From Myxococcales bacterium (lineage in GTDB: Bacteria > Myxococcota_A > Polyangia > Polyangiales > Polyangiaceae): a stretch of DNA of 64,000 bases. The position numbers were made by a program, and so were the translations under genes. Under the pieces are notes generated by a model. It made no database searches. It was not told the origin of the DNA and saw nothing but the letters and a program-made list of their open reading frames with translations. The DNA lies in NCBI GenBank assembly GCA_004193285.1, contig SECP01000023.1, forward strand, positions 62,001 through 126,000, given 5' to 3'. The first letter of the stretch is position 1, and every line of letters begins with the position of its first letter. Positions 50,101-56,779 of this stretch are shown here, one piece after another.

Positions 50101-52547
50101 GCCACTTCCCGCAGCAGGCCCAGGCGCTCGGCCGGGTCCTGGCTGTGATTGAGCTTGACCTCGATCGCGGACGATAACCCCTTGGGGTTATTGGAGCTGG
50201 CGTAGATCGGGATCAGGCGCTCCGCCGCCTGCAGGCTGTTCTCGTCCAGCGTGAGGATCTTCTCGTACGCGCGGGCAGCGCGGTCCGCCTTGCCCTTTTG
50301 CGTCATCCACAGCTCGGCGATCTTCATCAGCATGCCGATGCGCTGCGCCGTGTCGGTGGCGCGCGTCTCGTTGCTCTCGAGCACTCGGATGAACTCGTCC
50401 CACTTGCCGGTGTCGGCGTAGAACACCTCCAAGTCGTCCCAGCGACCGAGGGTGACGTAGCGCTTCTTCAGCTGCTCTTGCGCGCGCCGGTCGTCCGGCG
50501 ATAGCGTGAGGAGAGCGCGGTACGCGTCCACCGCGCGTTCTTCGTCCTTCAGGCGATCACCGGCGACCTGACCGAGCTTGTTCAAAAGCTCGATCTTCGC
50601 CGCGGTGTCGTACGTTGCCTCGGCCAGCTTCTGCAGGACGTCCGCCAGCTTGTCGTACTCGCGCGAACGCTCGTACAGCTGCGAGAGCGCGTTCAGCGCG
50701 TCCACGTCTTCCGGATCGTTGTCGAGCACGACCGCCCATAGGTCGACGCACACCTCGGGCTTCTTCACCTTTTCGGTGGCGAGCAGGGCGATCTGCTTGA
50801 ACTTGGCGGCGCGCTCCGGCCCCGCCTCGAGTCCGTCCGCTTCGCGGCGGGAGAGCGAGATCAGCTTCTCCCAGTCGCGGCGCTTTTCGTACATTTCGCG
50901 CAGGTACTGGATGGCGACGGGATTGCTCGAATCCACGTCCAGCACCTTTTCGAAGGCGCGGACCGCCTCCGCTTGGTTCGCGAACTTGTTGACGTAGAGA
51001 TCCGCGGCCTTCAGGTAGTATTCCGCGCGCTCGGCGGGGTCCGCGACGGCGTCGCCCAGCTGCAGGAGCGTCTTCACGTAGTCGTGGAAGCGCTTGGCCG
51101 CTTCTTGCTGAGCCAGCTTCTCCTTGAGCTCCGTGATCGCCGCGGAGCTTGCGCCGCTCGCGGGAGCCGCCGCAGCGGCGGGTGCAGCCGCCACGGGGGC
51201 AGCTGCGGACGGAGGTGCAGACTCGGGTGCGGGCACGGAGACGGGCTGCACCGAGACGGGCTGAACCGAGACGGGCTGAACCGATGCCGGCGCCGGGGGC
51301 TCGCTCGGCGCCAGCTCCTCGAGCTCGGCGGCAGGAGGCGCAACCGGAGTGATCTCGGCCGCGACTGCCGGCGGCGCAACCGGCGTCGGCGCCGGAGGCT
51401 TGGCGCTCGCAGTTTGTGCGGGAGCCGCCGTGATCTTTTCACCGATCTGCGCTTCGAAGGCGGCGAGCGCCGGGTGCTGCGCATCCACGCGCGCGAGCCG
51501 CTCGAAGAAACGGCGCGCCCGAATCAAATCGCCGCGCTCGCGCCACGCCAAGAGGCCCGCGTTGGCGAGCAAGTAGGCGGAGCGCGAGTCCAAGCCGGCG
51601 CGATCCGACAGCTCGTCCGCAAGCCGAATGACGGACTCGTAGTCCCCGCCCTTGGCGCCGTACGTGTCCTTCAAGAAGGTGAACGCGGGCTCGAGCGAGG
51701 GGTCCAAACGCAGGGCCTCCTCGAACAGCTGCCCCGCGACCTCCACGTTTTGGTGACGAACCGCCCAGCGCGCGGCGAATACGAAGCCGAGCGCCGCCTT
51801 GTCGGAGTTGTCGCCCACGAGCTTGAGGCTCTCGCGTTGAGCCTCCAAGATGAGCTCGGTGCGCTCCGTCTCGACCAGCAAACCTTCGTAGATGGCGGCG
51901 GCTTTGACGTTGGTCGGATCTGCGGCGTAAGCCTGCGCGAGCACGCCCTCGTACTCGCCGGGAGCGAAACGCTTCGCCACGCGAGCCGCGCGGATGAACG
52001 CATCCGACTTGGCCGCCGCGGAAGAAGACTCGTGCGCGGTGCGCAGCAACTCCCCGACTCGGTCCTGCCAGTCCCCCGCGCTCGCTTGCACGTCCGCCAG
52101 GCGCTCGCCGGCGTCCGTCGGCTTGCCTTCTGCGCTTTGCAGGGCCTTCGCGTACGCCTCCGCGGCGCGCTCGTAGTCGCCCACGTCGCTGAAAACGTCG
52201 CCCAGCTCGCGGAACAGCGCCAGTCGCGTCGGACCGTCTTGAGTGCTCTTGAGCTGCAGCTCCAGCAGCTTCTGAACCATGTTCAGCTTGCCGAGCTCCC
52301 AGTAGATGTTGCGCGCCTCACCCAGCGCTTCAATCAGCGCCGGATTCAGCTTGAACGCATCCTGGAAGTGCTTGAGCGCGCGCACGCCCTGCAGGAACTG
52401 ACCGTAAAGCAATCGGCCCAAGCGCAAGTGCAGGGCGGCTTTGACGGTTTGGTCCTGGGCTGCGGCCAGGCCCTGTTCGAGGGCTTCCGCGAGCCCCTGC
52501 CAATCGTGGTGGCTCTCTAGCTGTTTCAGACGCTGCTCAAGATCCAT
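41124..52547 (-). CDS. Giant TPR protein, GltI/AgmK-like (3807 residues)
   Basis: Residues 1-370 are TPR helices; ~370-480 is a Pro/Ala/Val linker with QPVSV repeats. From ~480 to ~3450 the chain is an uninterrupted solenoid of a ~73-residue unit (two TPRs) with the pattern L-Y-E...L-x-D-x-D-x-A-I...Y-x-x-V-L-x-L-D-P...A-L-x-x-L...W-x-x-L. The last ~350 residues are not repeats (ELTFMCGKHLALYRGEHYI and following). There is no signal peptide or membrane segment, so a cytoplasmic location is expected. Size, architecture and gene order match M. xanthus GltI/AgmK, a ~3800-residue TPR protein of the gliding machinery; the identification is by recollection, not alignment. The ATG at 52547 has GAGG seven bases upstream. 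It is the last gene of the block. Confidence 0.85.
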   Translation of the reverse strand: MDLEQRLKQLESHHDWQGLAEALEQGLAAAQDQTVKAALHLRLGRLLYGQFLQGVRALKHFQDAFKLNPALIEALGEARNIYWELGKLNMVQKLLELQLKSTQDGPTRLALFRELGDVFSDVGDYERAAEAYAKALQSAEGKPTDAGERLADVQASAGDWQDRVGELLRTAHESSSAAAKSDAFIRAARVAKRFAPGEYEGVLAQAYAADPTNVKAAAIYEGLLVETERTELILEAQRESLKLVGDNSDKAALGFVFAARWAVRHQNVEVAGQLFEEALRLDPSLEPAFTFLKDTYGAKGGDYESVIRLADELSDRAGLDSRSAYLLANAGLLAWRERGDLIRARRFFERLARVDAQHPALAAFEAQIGEKITAAPAQTASAKPPAPTPVAPPAVAAEITPVAPPAAELEELAPSEPPAPASVQPVSVQPVSVQPVSVPAPESAPPSAAAPVAAAPAAAAAPASGASSAAITELKEKLAQQEAAKRFHDYVKTLLQLGDAVADPAERAEYYLKAADLYVNKFANQAEAVRAFEKVLDVDSSNPVAIQYLREMYEKRRDWEKLISLSRREADGLEAGPERAAKFKQIALLATEKVKKPEVCVDLWAVVLDNDPEDVDALNALSQLYERSREYDKLADVLQKLAEATYDTAAKIELLNKLGQVAGDRLKDEERAVDAYRALLTLSPDDRRAQEQLKKRYVTLGRWDDLEVFYADTGKWDEFIRVLESNETRATDTAQRIGMLMKIAELWMTQKGKADRAARAYEKILTLDENSLQAAERLIPIYASSNNPKGLSSAIEVKLNHSQDPAERLGLLREVASLYEGRINDKAKAFERYSAAFEIAPGDEQSQADLERTAAATGNWEAVIAAYKAAIDSAEDSGDAFTESALRLKLGRVLVDQVSRVDDALAQYRAVYEKEPDNATALHALEQLYRHTERWKDLLDVYAKKRELASDPEERKRILYEIARLQEGQMGDAAAAVDTYQAVLEDDAADATALAALDSLYAKTKAWDRYAEVLRQRIDLEGDEAVLVDLKYRLAGTLLDHLDDERAALDNYREILFINGDHEGARVALEGMLKKKGLKADAAAILEGIYEAREDWEKLIGALEILAASDAQVERKVSLLRKIAFVAAERLRALDRALDAQARALKEDPSLADSRLELEQLAEQAGAWDQLIQIYNEVAGSLSDPDLARQYWMRLASIEERLGKVDEAASSYEKVLALDPADAEALQAMDALYRRTGHWEELIGVFRKRIELAQDASDREAIYAQMAQVYEEKLGKPDEAIAAYREVLSLDPTSQVALHQLDGLLSRSGLWNDLAENLETQLGLADTDESQLGLMLRLAALREGEMRQVDAAIEGYRQVLDRDPTNQTALAALERLGQSQAHSLAIAEILEPLYRTQGDYQKLIGVHEVQVARTADPERKVELLHQIAQLHEDAAGDLNASFETLARALAADPTNDSTQEGLDRLARATGRFQDLARVFEQLAGAQQDPEIGSRLYSSAARVYELEVRDVDRSIELYRRVLSIDPTNLAAAESLQGLFQSAERYADMSLILQRKAEILEDVDQQKYALYQAAQIEEEVLERQEQSIAVYLKILELDGEDLRSIDSLIKLYLGLSRWEELLSVYSKKADLVADPEEKKLIFYQVGAVYERELSDVRRAIDTYQKVLELDPDDLTALGRLDVLFQTAGNWQELLSILQHEAELTADAAEAVSFQYRIAELYEKHLNDVDRAVELYREILGTQPDHTPTLNALEGIKNGERAPLAAASVLEPVYDAMGDYPRLISVLEVTVRFADDPFQKVELLHRIARLHQQSLGDHARAFETYARAIAADSQNEESLSSLEELANVIGRWPAVAQLYDQELDKLHGEPERFVELGLRTAQIYEVQLESLEQAVARYRLVLEKDPENQVAVRSLDRLFTQMERWPDLAEVLVRESEIGQSPDEILGFKFRLGQVYQSRLGDLDKAIAAYREVISAAPEHEDTLRALEALFESGTKQLEIGEILEPLYQSTSEWDKLIRVREAELAHTTDPAQRVAMYHRIAEDAEERLLDPVLAFNVHVRAIKEAPLDERTSEEIERLAGMLDGGWEPLANAYADVLSIEGVDAPTQAAIGKRLARVFEEELADVAKAEETYRYVLTVEPQEKDALANLDRIYSSLEQWPELAGVLEQRAVAAEDTLDKVDLYSRLGQVYEERLGRLDDAIRAHRVIFDKLAPTNEEAIAALGRIYEQNESWQELSTVYQRELDNAAGDVQEAEIRAKIAHLSAGKLGNIEGAIEGWKRVLDLRGEDPEALRALAELYEQQGKWAELADVLDRHFDIAEGDDDRVFALTKRARLFAERLNRDDEALETWQRVLDIDFSNVAALRAIANVWRTRQDPQELVAALHATIDRAAALLDAEELKSIYRELGKTYGSQLSQPYDAAEAWRKLLEVDPGDFEAMAELEAIYRADERATDVVGVKMQRAEALEDPNEKIRELLEVTEIWKKEINDYDSATPAFEKILAIDPAHQEAFEALERLHTAAGRWETLVELYLNRLETRETVAERNDLLRRIARVFEEKIGDKNQAFDALVNAFSEDFGDDETARYLERMAQATNRWGELINSANAWLPEQTEPKAKIQLCLRLGKWYGEDLDRPDYAQPYYQQIMALDPNNVQVLRQMAAIHRLNAAWQKVGETLQRALDVAVSNDDRKAIQFDMGELLHKHMNQPDQGLAFYRRALDIDPHYLPPLGALEVVYEESKNYPELVKILASKVNGLHNAEDVAATKLRMANLYEASLGDFDRAGKVYREVLELDGSNIVALRGLERVYQTVQDWPDLVQILERQLDVVETERERVEVLLKIAQHQEEHFLKFDVAAQRYEQALEIFPAEERAYQGLERCYRRLKQWLDLINAYERHISEAAGTATKVELYGAIAQVYAEEVGDVDRAIDAYRNIVDLDDTNVPALEALSKLYEKQGDAAQSIEAMTRVADLTSDGAQRVEMYYRIGKALEDKLSDRGQAQERFEMALDLDPAHLPTLAALRTIAIDEQDWDRAARYLDQEQSNTQSSRARSKLLVELGKLRDEMLNEHELAVQAYELAIQCDQDSEEAALPLVEEYIRTERWAQAEPLAELLVRKSRNRERGEQHTFYKLLGKVHAALGNNDKALKAYQTANQLDLTDQETIRGIADVAFRLQDWPSALTNYQKVLTALDESDTESRTDVYYRLGCIKREQGQAKQAINNFEKALGLNGEHRPTLEALVDVYAKSNDWKQVAAYKRQILDSVFDGEERFKVLVEIGDIWSEKEKNPQKAIEALEEARDLKPVDHVLLHKLLQLYQQAADWQKMVDTLVSIADMETKTEIKARYVFTQAQIYRDKIEDSDRAVELFNDALDLNPSYLESFERINKILTQQKNWKQLERAYRKMLHRIAGKGNNDLEFTLWHQLGLIYRDRLQQTEPAVEAFKMASSVKAGEVTVHQILAELYEVSERWDEAIAEQRTILDADPLKIDPYRALYRLYLHKQSYDEAWCLAAAMAFLRKADEEEKRFFDDYRPQGMLAVKGRLSNDHWVKYVFHSDENLYVSKIFEMIYPAALQAKVAQLQAQGKTPVLDKRFKQDPATSTVTFAKTFGWAAQVLGVQSPDLYVRNDVPGAIVAVPSIPQASVAGQTVLTGFQPQELTFMCGKHLALYRGEHYIRTLFPTQAELTIMLYAGVMIAAPQTPLPQDMLAQIRATAQELAKYMQPVQLEGLRMVVKRFIEEGAKANIKRWNQAVELTACRAGLIVSGDLEIAKKLIGAEQQLPGDLSAADKMKELLLYFVSEQYTQVRRVLGIQVAAG
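51238..51282 (-). repeat. Three tandem 15-bp repeats in the giant TPR gene linker
   Basis: Three head-to-tail copies of gagacgggctgaacc (the first with one mismatch) encode Q-P-V-S-V three times on the minus strand, within the Pro/Val-rich linker near residue 430. Such repeats are prone to copy-number change. Confidence 0.8.
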
Positions 52548-52660
52548 GCTGCTGCCTCGGACAAGCTACATAGAGCGAAGCTCGCGCTGCACTTTCGCGA
52601 CGCGAGCCTCGGTTCCATCTACGTTCATTCCCGTTTCATCGGACGGCCAGCGCCGCCCTA

Positions 52661-52746
52661 CTCCGCCGAACCCCTGCTCGGCGGAGCCTTCCTCCACTCG
52701 GTGGTGGAGAGCGTTGCCAGCCAGCGCGATGTGCTGCTCTGGCAAC
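52661..52746. repeat. Three consecutive inverted repeats upstream of the giant TPR gene
   Basis: Stem 1 is CTCCGCCG (52661-52668) with CGGCGGAG (52679-52686). Stem 2 is CTCCAC (52692-52697) with GTGGAG (52704-52709). Stem 3 is GTTGCCAG (52713-52720) with CTGGCAAC (52739-52746), with an inner CAGC/GCTG pair. They fill the middle of the 233-bp gap between the TPR lipoprotein gene and the giant TPR gene. Possible roles are terminator or attenuator, mRNA stabiliser or processing site. Confidence 0.6.
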
Positions 52747-52780
52747 CTCGTAGCCTCTCTCGTGATGCGTGCTCCGCCGT

Positions 52781-53698
52781 TCACTGACCCAACTTTTGGA
52801 TCAACGACGCCGTCTGCTCGCACTGTTCTTTCCACTTGGCGGAGTTACCGCTGCGGCACGTGCGCTTCTGGAACTGGTTCAGGAGGCGAAGCGCCTTTTC
52901 CTTCTGCGGAGGCTCCATGGCGGCATAGGTGCTGCCGAGGTTGAACGCCGCATCAGGGTGGGAGTCCTCACCCACGAATTGCTCCGCCTTCTCCACCGCC
53001 GCGAGCTGCGCTGCCGAGTCACCGCGCAGCTGCGCCGCATTCGCGGACAGGATGCACAGGCCGTACAGGGCGCTGTTGTTCTTCGGACTCGGCGGCACCA
53101 CCTTGAGGCCTTCGCCGGCGACCTGCTCGGCCTCCTTGAAGAGCTTGTAGGTGATGTAGAGCTCGGCCAGCGGCGGATAGAAGAAGCCCTTCGTCGAGTC
53201 GTGCTCGATGGCCTTGGTATAGTTCTCGACCGCCGATTGCTCGTCGTTCGTGTACTGATAGGCCTCGCCGAGGAGGTGGTAACACTCGGCCAGGTTGGGG
53301 TCCTTCTCGACGCACTTCTTGAGCGGCTCCTTCGCCTGCTCGTACGCGTCCGGATTGCCACCCTCGGCCTGCATGATCAGAGCGTTGCCGCGCTTGAACC
53401 AGTAGTTGGCAAAATCAGGCGCGACCTGAACCGCGCGAGAGAGCGTCGACGCCGTCTTCTCCCAGTCTTCCTTCTTCTCGTAGGCGACCGCGAGCTTCCA
53501 CAGGATGACGTGGTTCGTCGGGTCCAACTGGACCGCCTGCTCGTACTTTTGAATCGCGCCCTCGACGTTGACCTTGACCGCTTGGTCACCCTCGATGGCG
53601 AGGTTCACGGCCTCGATGTGATCGCGGCTGCACGCGCTGAGCGCGGTGGACAAGCCGATTGAAACGAGACCGACCTTCAGGAACTTTTGGAGTGTCAT
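52781..53698 (-). CDS. TPR lipoprotein between GltG-like and GltI-like genes
   Basis: This is a 305-residue protein from ATG 53698 with GAGGA about nine bases upstream. The lipoprotein signal is KVGLVSIGLSTALSAC23. At least five TPR hairpins follow, e.g. VEGAIQKYEQAVQLDPTNHV, ASTLSRAVQVAPDFANYWF, AECYHLLGEAYQYTNDEQSA. No other domain is seen, apart from a Cys pair near the end (RTCRSGNSAKWKEQCEQ). It is probably attached to the inner leaflet of the outer membrane. In gene order it occupies part of the interval that holds gltH and unassigned genes in M. xanthus. It may be an extra TPR lipoprotein of the machine; I cannot assign a named Glt homologue. Confidence 0.82.
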   Translation of the reverse strand: MTLQKFLKVGLVSIGLSTALSACSRDHIEAVNLAIEGDQAVKVNVEGAIQKYEQAVQLDPTNHVILWKLAVAYEKKEDWEKTASTLSRAVQVAPDFANYWFKRGNALIMQAEGGNPDAYEQAKEPLKKCVEKDPNLAECYHLLGEAYQYTNDEQSAVENYTKAIEHDSTKGFFYPPLAELYITYKLFKEAEQVAGEGLKVVPPSPKNNSALYGLCILSANAAQLRGDSAAQLAAVEKAEQFVGEDSHPDAAFNLGSTYAAMEPPQKEKALRLLNQFQKRTCRSGNSAKWKEQCEQTASLIQKLGQ

Positions 53699-54272
53699 CG
53701 CGGGCATTCCTCTATGTGACGCAATCTCGGAGCGACTAGCCACGTGCTGGAGCTGACCGTGGCCGCCAACGCAGAACTTCGAGCGACTCGAATCTGAGGC
53801 GAACTAGCCTCAATCCGGGGCGATTTCCGGACCATCAAAGAGGTCCGAGCATAGGCGGACGCAGCCCATGGAGTAAAGCCGCATCGTAATCGAAAATCGG
53901 CGGACACTGCGCCTCGCACCCGCGCTCGGGTCGCTCCCATGTGACCGAAAACGTCGCTGTTTCAGACGGCCACGGCTTCCGTTTCGCGCGCTCTCGTTGT
54001 CCGTCGGTGCCGGCTCCGCTCGGCGTGGTTCCGCTCGCCGCCGGGACCCGGGCTCACTGCCCCGCGTGCCCCCGTGCGGCGCCGCTCTTTCGGTGCCGCC
54101 GAGAGCTCCGCCACCTACGTGGAGCCCAGTATGCGGGACGAAGCTGCGTGCGTCGACTAGCCGTTCGGCTAGGTCGCCAGCGCCCGCGCGACCGATAGCA
54201 AGTGAGACAAAATGCGAACGGCGCGTGCGGTAGGTCACCGACACGCGCCGCCAGCTTTCGCGAAGTGCGACC
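53699..54272. other. 574-bp gap without a recognisable gene inside the glt-like block
   Basis: This is the longest non-coding interval in the block. An open frame at 53810-54244 (minus) has an Arg/Ser-rich composition with no plausible ribosome-binding site and looks like GC-rich noise. Two short hairpins are visible (TGAGGC/GCCTCA at 53796-53813; CGGACC/GGTCCG at 53828-53847). No clear promoter for the TPR lipoprotein gene was found, though its distance from the upstream gene requires one. Confidence 0.5.
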
Positions 54273-56270
54273 TCAGCCGGGCGCGAGCATGATCGGGTAG
54301 ACGACCGTCACGATGCCGCCTTCCGGCTGCGGGAAGCTCAAGCCGTAGAAGGCCGAGATCACGCAGCTCACCACGCCGCTATCCGGCAGATCCGACCCGC
54401 CGTTCGATACGTTCGACACCGCGCCGTCGCGACCGATGACGAACCGCGCTGACACGCGGCCCTCCAAGTTCGGATTGCGGCCGAGGCCCTGCTCGTAACA
54501 CATACGGAAGCGACCGTAGTTCTGGCGCACGATGCGCTGAATCACTTCCGGCGGGAGACGACCGCTGACGGTCGTCGCACCCATGCGCACCTTGGGAGCC
54601 TTGGTCTGGTGAGAGCCGCCGAGGCGACCATGACCAGCGCCGAAGCCCTGCCCGGTGCCGACGCCCGCGCCGTGGCCCAGCGTACCGATGTTGCCGAGAC
54701 CGATACCTTCGCCGCGGCCACCGCCACCTTCGCCGATACCAGAGAGGCCGAGACCACCCGCGCCGAACGCGTCACCGATCTCGTCGCCCCACATGTTACC
54801 GCGAGCGCTGACCTCGTCCGAGCCGAGCGACGTGTCACGACCCCAGGGGGCCGTCGGGGCGTTCGGGTCACCGGCAGCACCGGTGTTGAGGAGGCCGATC
54901 ATACCGAACTCGGTCGCCTCGCGAAGCGCGGCCTGACGAGCCAGGTGCTGGTCCTGGTTGTCCTTCGGGCCCTGCACGGCGTAACGCTTGTTGGTGGCCT
55001 TGGTCGTGGGGTTACCCATCGACCCCTCCTCGCCCTTGGCGCGAGTACCGGTGCCACCCTCTTTGTTGTCCGAGTTGTCCTGGACGACCTCAGCCTCTTT
55101 TTCCTCTTGCTCGCGCTCTGCGGCGGCCTTGAGGTACTGCTGCATCAGGTACAGCGCGTCCTTGTCCAGGTCCTCGTCGTCCGTCAGGCCCATCGGCGGG
55201 ACGAAGAAGGCCATGGCCGCAAGCAGGCCGCCGATCGTGAGGAACGAAAGGCCAAAGTACATGGCCACGCCCCAATCGAAGCTGGTCCCGACCCCGTGCT
55301 TCAGCGGCTTGCCGGCGTTGACGGCGGCCACCTGGAACACGAAATCACCGAGCTCGATGCGCGCCTTCGCGCCGCCCGGCAGCGAGAGCTGATGACCACC
55401 GGAGAGCTCGGCGCTCGGTTGAGCCCGCGCGCGTGCCTCGTCCAGCGACATCTTCGGCTGGCCCGGGATCTCCACGGAGCCGCGTGCGTTCGGGGGGATG
55501 ACCACGGCGACGGACGCGCGGTCCCCGACGACGACCGGCAGGCGAGTCGTACCAAGGCGCTCGCTCGGAATGAAGAAGTCGCAAGCGAAGTTCTTGCCCT
55601 GCTCCTCGCCGACGTAAAAGTTGCGCGGAGGCGTGAGGTGAGAGACGTGAAGCACGTTAGTACCCCACAGCACCATGACCTCCACCGAAGCAAGGTGCGC
55701 CACCTCGACTTCGTCCGGGCTCACGTCCGGCCCGCTCTTCACCATCGTGTAGGTGTAGGTCCCGGGCGCGGCGTCTTCCGCCACGTGCAAGGCCTGAGCG
55801 TGGCGCTGCGCGGCCGCGCCGGCGGCAAAAGGATTACTCGCGGTCGCGAAAGGATTGCTGGAAGCCGAGAAAGGGCTCGATGCCCCGGCGGCTGCGAAAG
55901 GGTTCGGCGGAGCCGCGAAAGGCGGCGGAGCAGGCGGCGCGGACGCTGCGACCTCGGCACCGGCGCCGTCAGCGCGCTCGAGCACGATCGTCGTCGTACC
56001 CACCTGAATTTGATCGCCGACGTGCAGCTTGCACTTGTTCACGCGGGCGCCGTTCACCATCGTCCCTGGCTCGTTGCCCAGGTCGATCAGCGTGATGTCC
56101 TCCGGACCCGCGACCTCGATGACCGCGTGCATGCGGGACGCGAGCTCGTCGTCCACGCGCAAGTGGCTCTTGGGATCTTTGCCCACCTTGACGATGTCCT
56201 GCGTCACCGTCTCGCGGCGCGTCAGTTGGTCGGCTTGGTAGAGCGCAAACGTTAGAACAGCCTTTGCCAT
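54273..56270 (-). CDS. FHA-TM-AgmX/PglI-type protein, GltG-like
   Basis: This is a 665-residue protein. The cytoplasmic FHA domain (about 20-98: VGKDPKSHLRVDDELASRMH, LIDLGNEPGTMVNGARV) is followed by a linker with repeated N-P-F motifs (123-150). A second beta-rich domain spans ~170-320, then one membrane helix (333-360). The periplasmic part has a charged helix (370-400), a long Gly-rich stretch, and a C-terminal AgmX/PglI domain (about 570-665: QRIVRQNYGRFRMCYEQGL, GRVSARFVIGRDGAVSNV), a TonB-C-like fold with two conserved Cys. This is the architecture of GltG/PglI of the M. xanthus gliding complex, where FHA is thought to link phospho-signals or the cytoplasmic machine to periplasmic partners. 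It is encoded 83 bp downstream of the GltF-like gene. Confidence 0.87.
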   Translation of the reverse strand: MAKAVLTFALYQADQLTRRETVTQDIVKVGKDPKSHLRVDDELASRMHAVIEVAGPEDITLIDLGNEPGTMVNGARVNKCKLHVGDQIQVGTTTIVLERADGAGAEVAASAPPAPPPFAAPPNPFAAAGASSPFSASSNPFATASNPFAAGAAAQRHAQALHVAEDAAPGTYTYTMVKSGPDVSPDEVEVAHLASVEVMVLWGTNVLHVSHLTPPRNFYVGEEQGKNFACDFFIPSERLGTTRLPVVVGDRASVAVVIPPNARGSVEIPGQPKMSLDEARARAQPSAELSGGHQLSLPGGAKARIELGDFVFQVAAVNAGKPLKHGVGTSFDWGVAMYFGLSFLTIGGLLAAMAFFVPPMGLTDDEDLDKDALYLMQQYLKAAAEREQEEKEAEVVQDNSDNKEGGTGTRAKGEEGSMGNPTTKATNKRYAVQGPKDNQDQHLARQAALREATEFGMIGLLNTGAAGDPNAPTAPWGRDTSLGSDEVSARGNMWGDEIGDAFGAGGLGLSGIGEGGGGRGEGIGLGNIGTLGHGAGVGTGQGFGAGHGRLGGSHQTKAPKVRMGATTVSGRLPPEVIQRIVRQNYGRFRMCYEQGLGRNPNLEGRVSARFVIGRDGAVSNVSNGGSDLPDSGVVSCVISAFYGLSFPQPEGGIVTVVYPIMLAPG

Positions 56271-56353
56271 CTTGCTTTCTCAGTCTCGGTAGTGGGGAGC
56301 GAAGGTTACGAGGTCGGCTTCTCGGAGGCAGAGACGAATCAGAATCCGCGGGA

Positions 56354-56620
56354 TCAGAGGTTCTCGACGGACTTGAGCATCTCGTCCACGAATTGAATGC
56401 GTGGGCGGATGAGCGTGGTGCGAGCAGCACGCGGGCGAACACGAATGGTCGCGTCATTCGGTCCGAAGCCGCCCGCGCTGAGCGGGTCGTCATCGAACTC
56501 GTAGCCGTAGCCGTCGCCCTTGTCCCCGGCGGGCTTGTCCTGCGCTAGCGCAGCACCGGACGCCATGAACGTCGCCATCCCGACAGCCAGAGACAGAATT
56601 CGAACGCGCTTCGACACCAT
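56354..56620 (-). CDS. Small exported protein, GltF-like
   Basis: This is an 88-residue protein from ATG 56620, with a full AGGAGG six bases upstream. The signal peptide (MVSKRVRILSLAVGMATFMA, cleavage after ALA26-Q) leaves a ~62-residue mature peptide with an acidic patch (YEFDDDPLSAGG), an Arg-rich core (IRVRPRAARTTLIRPR) and an amphipathic end (QFVDEMLKSVENL). No domain is known to me. A short periplasmic protein located exactly between the TPR lipoprotein and the FHA-AgmX gene is what gltF is in M. xanthus, so the name is inferred from synteny and size. It has its own strong promoter. Confidence 0.78.
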   Translation of the reverse strand: MVSKRVRILSLAVGMATFMASGAALAQDKPAGDKGDGYGYEFDDDPLSAGGFGPNDATIRVRPRAARTTLIRPRIQFVDEMLKSVENL

Positions 56621-56661
56621 TACAGCCTCCTCAAAACTTTCCACGAAACAGTTACAGCCTG

Positions 56662-56691
56662 ATTGTACCGGGCGCGACCTATTCGCGTCAA
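56662..56691 (-). promoter_or_regulatory. Strong sigma70-type promoter of the gltF-like gene
   Basis: On the minus strand TTGACG (56686-56691) and TACAAT (56662-56667) are separated by 18 bp, with five of six matches each. Transcription would begin near 56655, giving a ~35-nt leader with AGGAGG. It is the best promoter in the window and lies inside the glt-like block, 113 bp after the upstream gene's stop. Confidence 0.7.
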
Positions 56692-56779
56692 TCGCCCAGC
56701 ATTGAAATTCGAGGAATTCGCGAGAGCCGCTGACGAGACAGCGGCCCCTCGCGAGAGTTCCAGGATTTCTTGCTCTACG

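Noticed and set aside
53810..54244. 144-residue minus-strand frame in the 574-bp gap
   Set aside because: Its composition is Arg/Ser-rich, it has no ribosome-binding site and no signal or barrel pattern, so it was not accepted as gltH or any gene.
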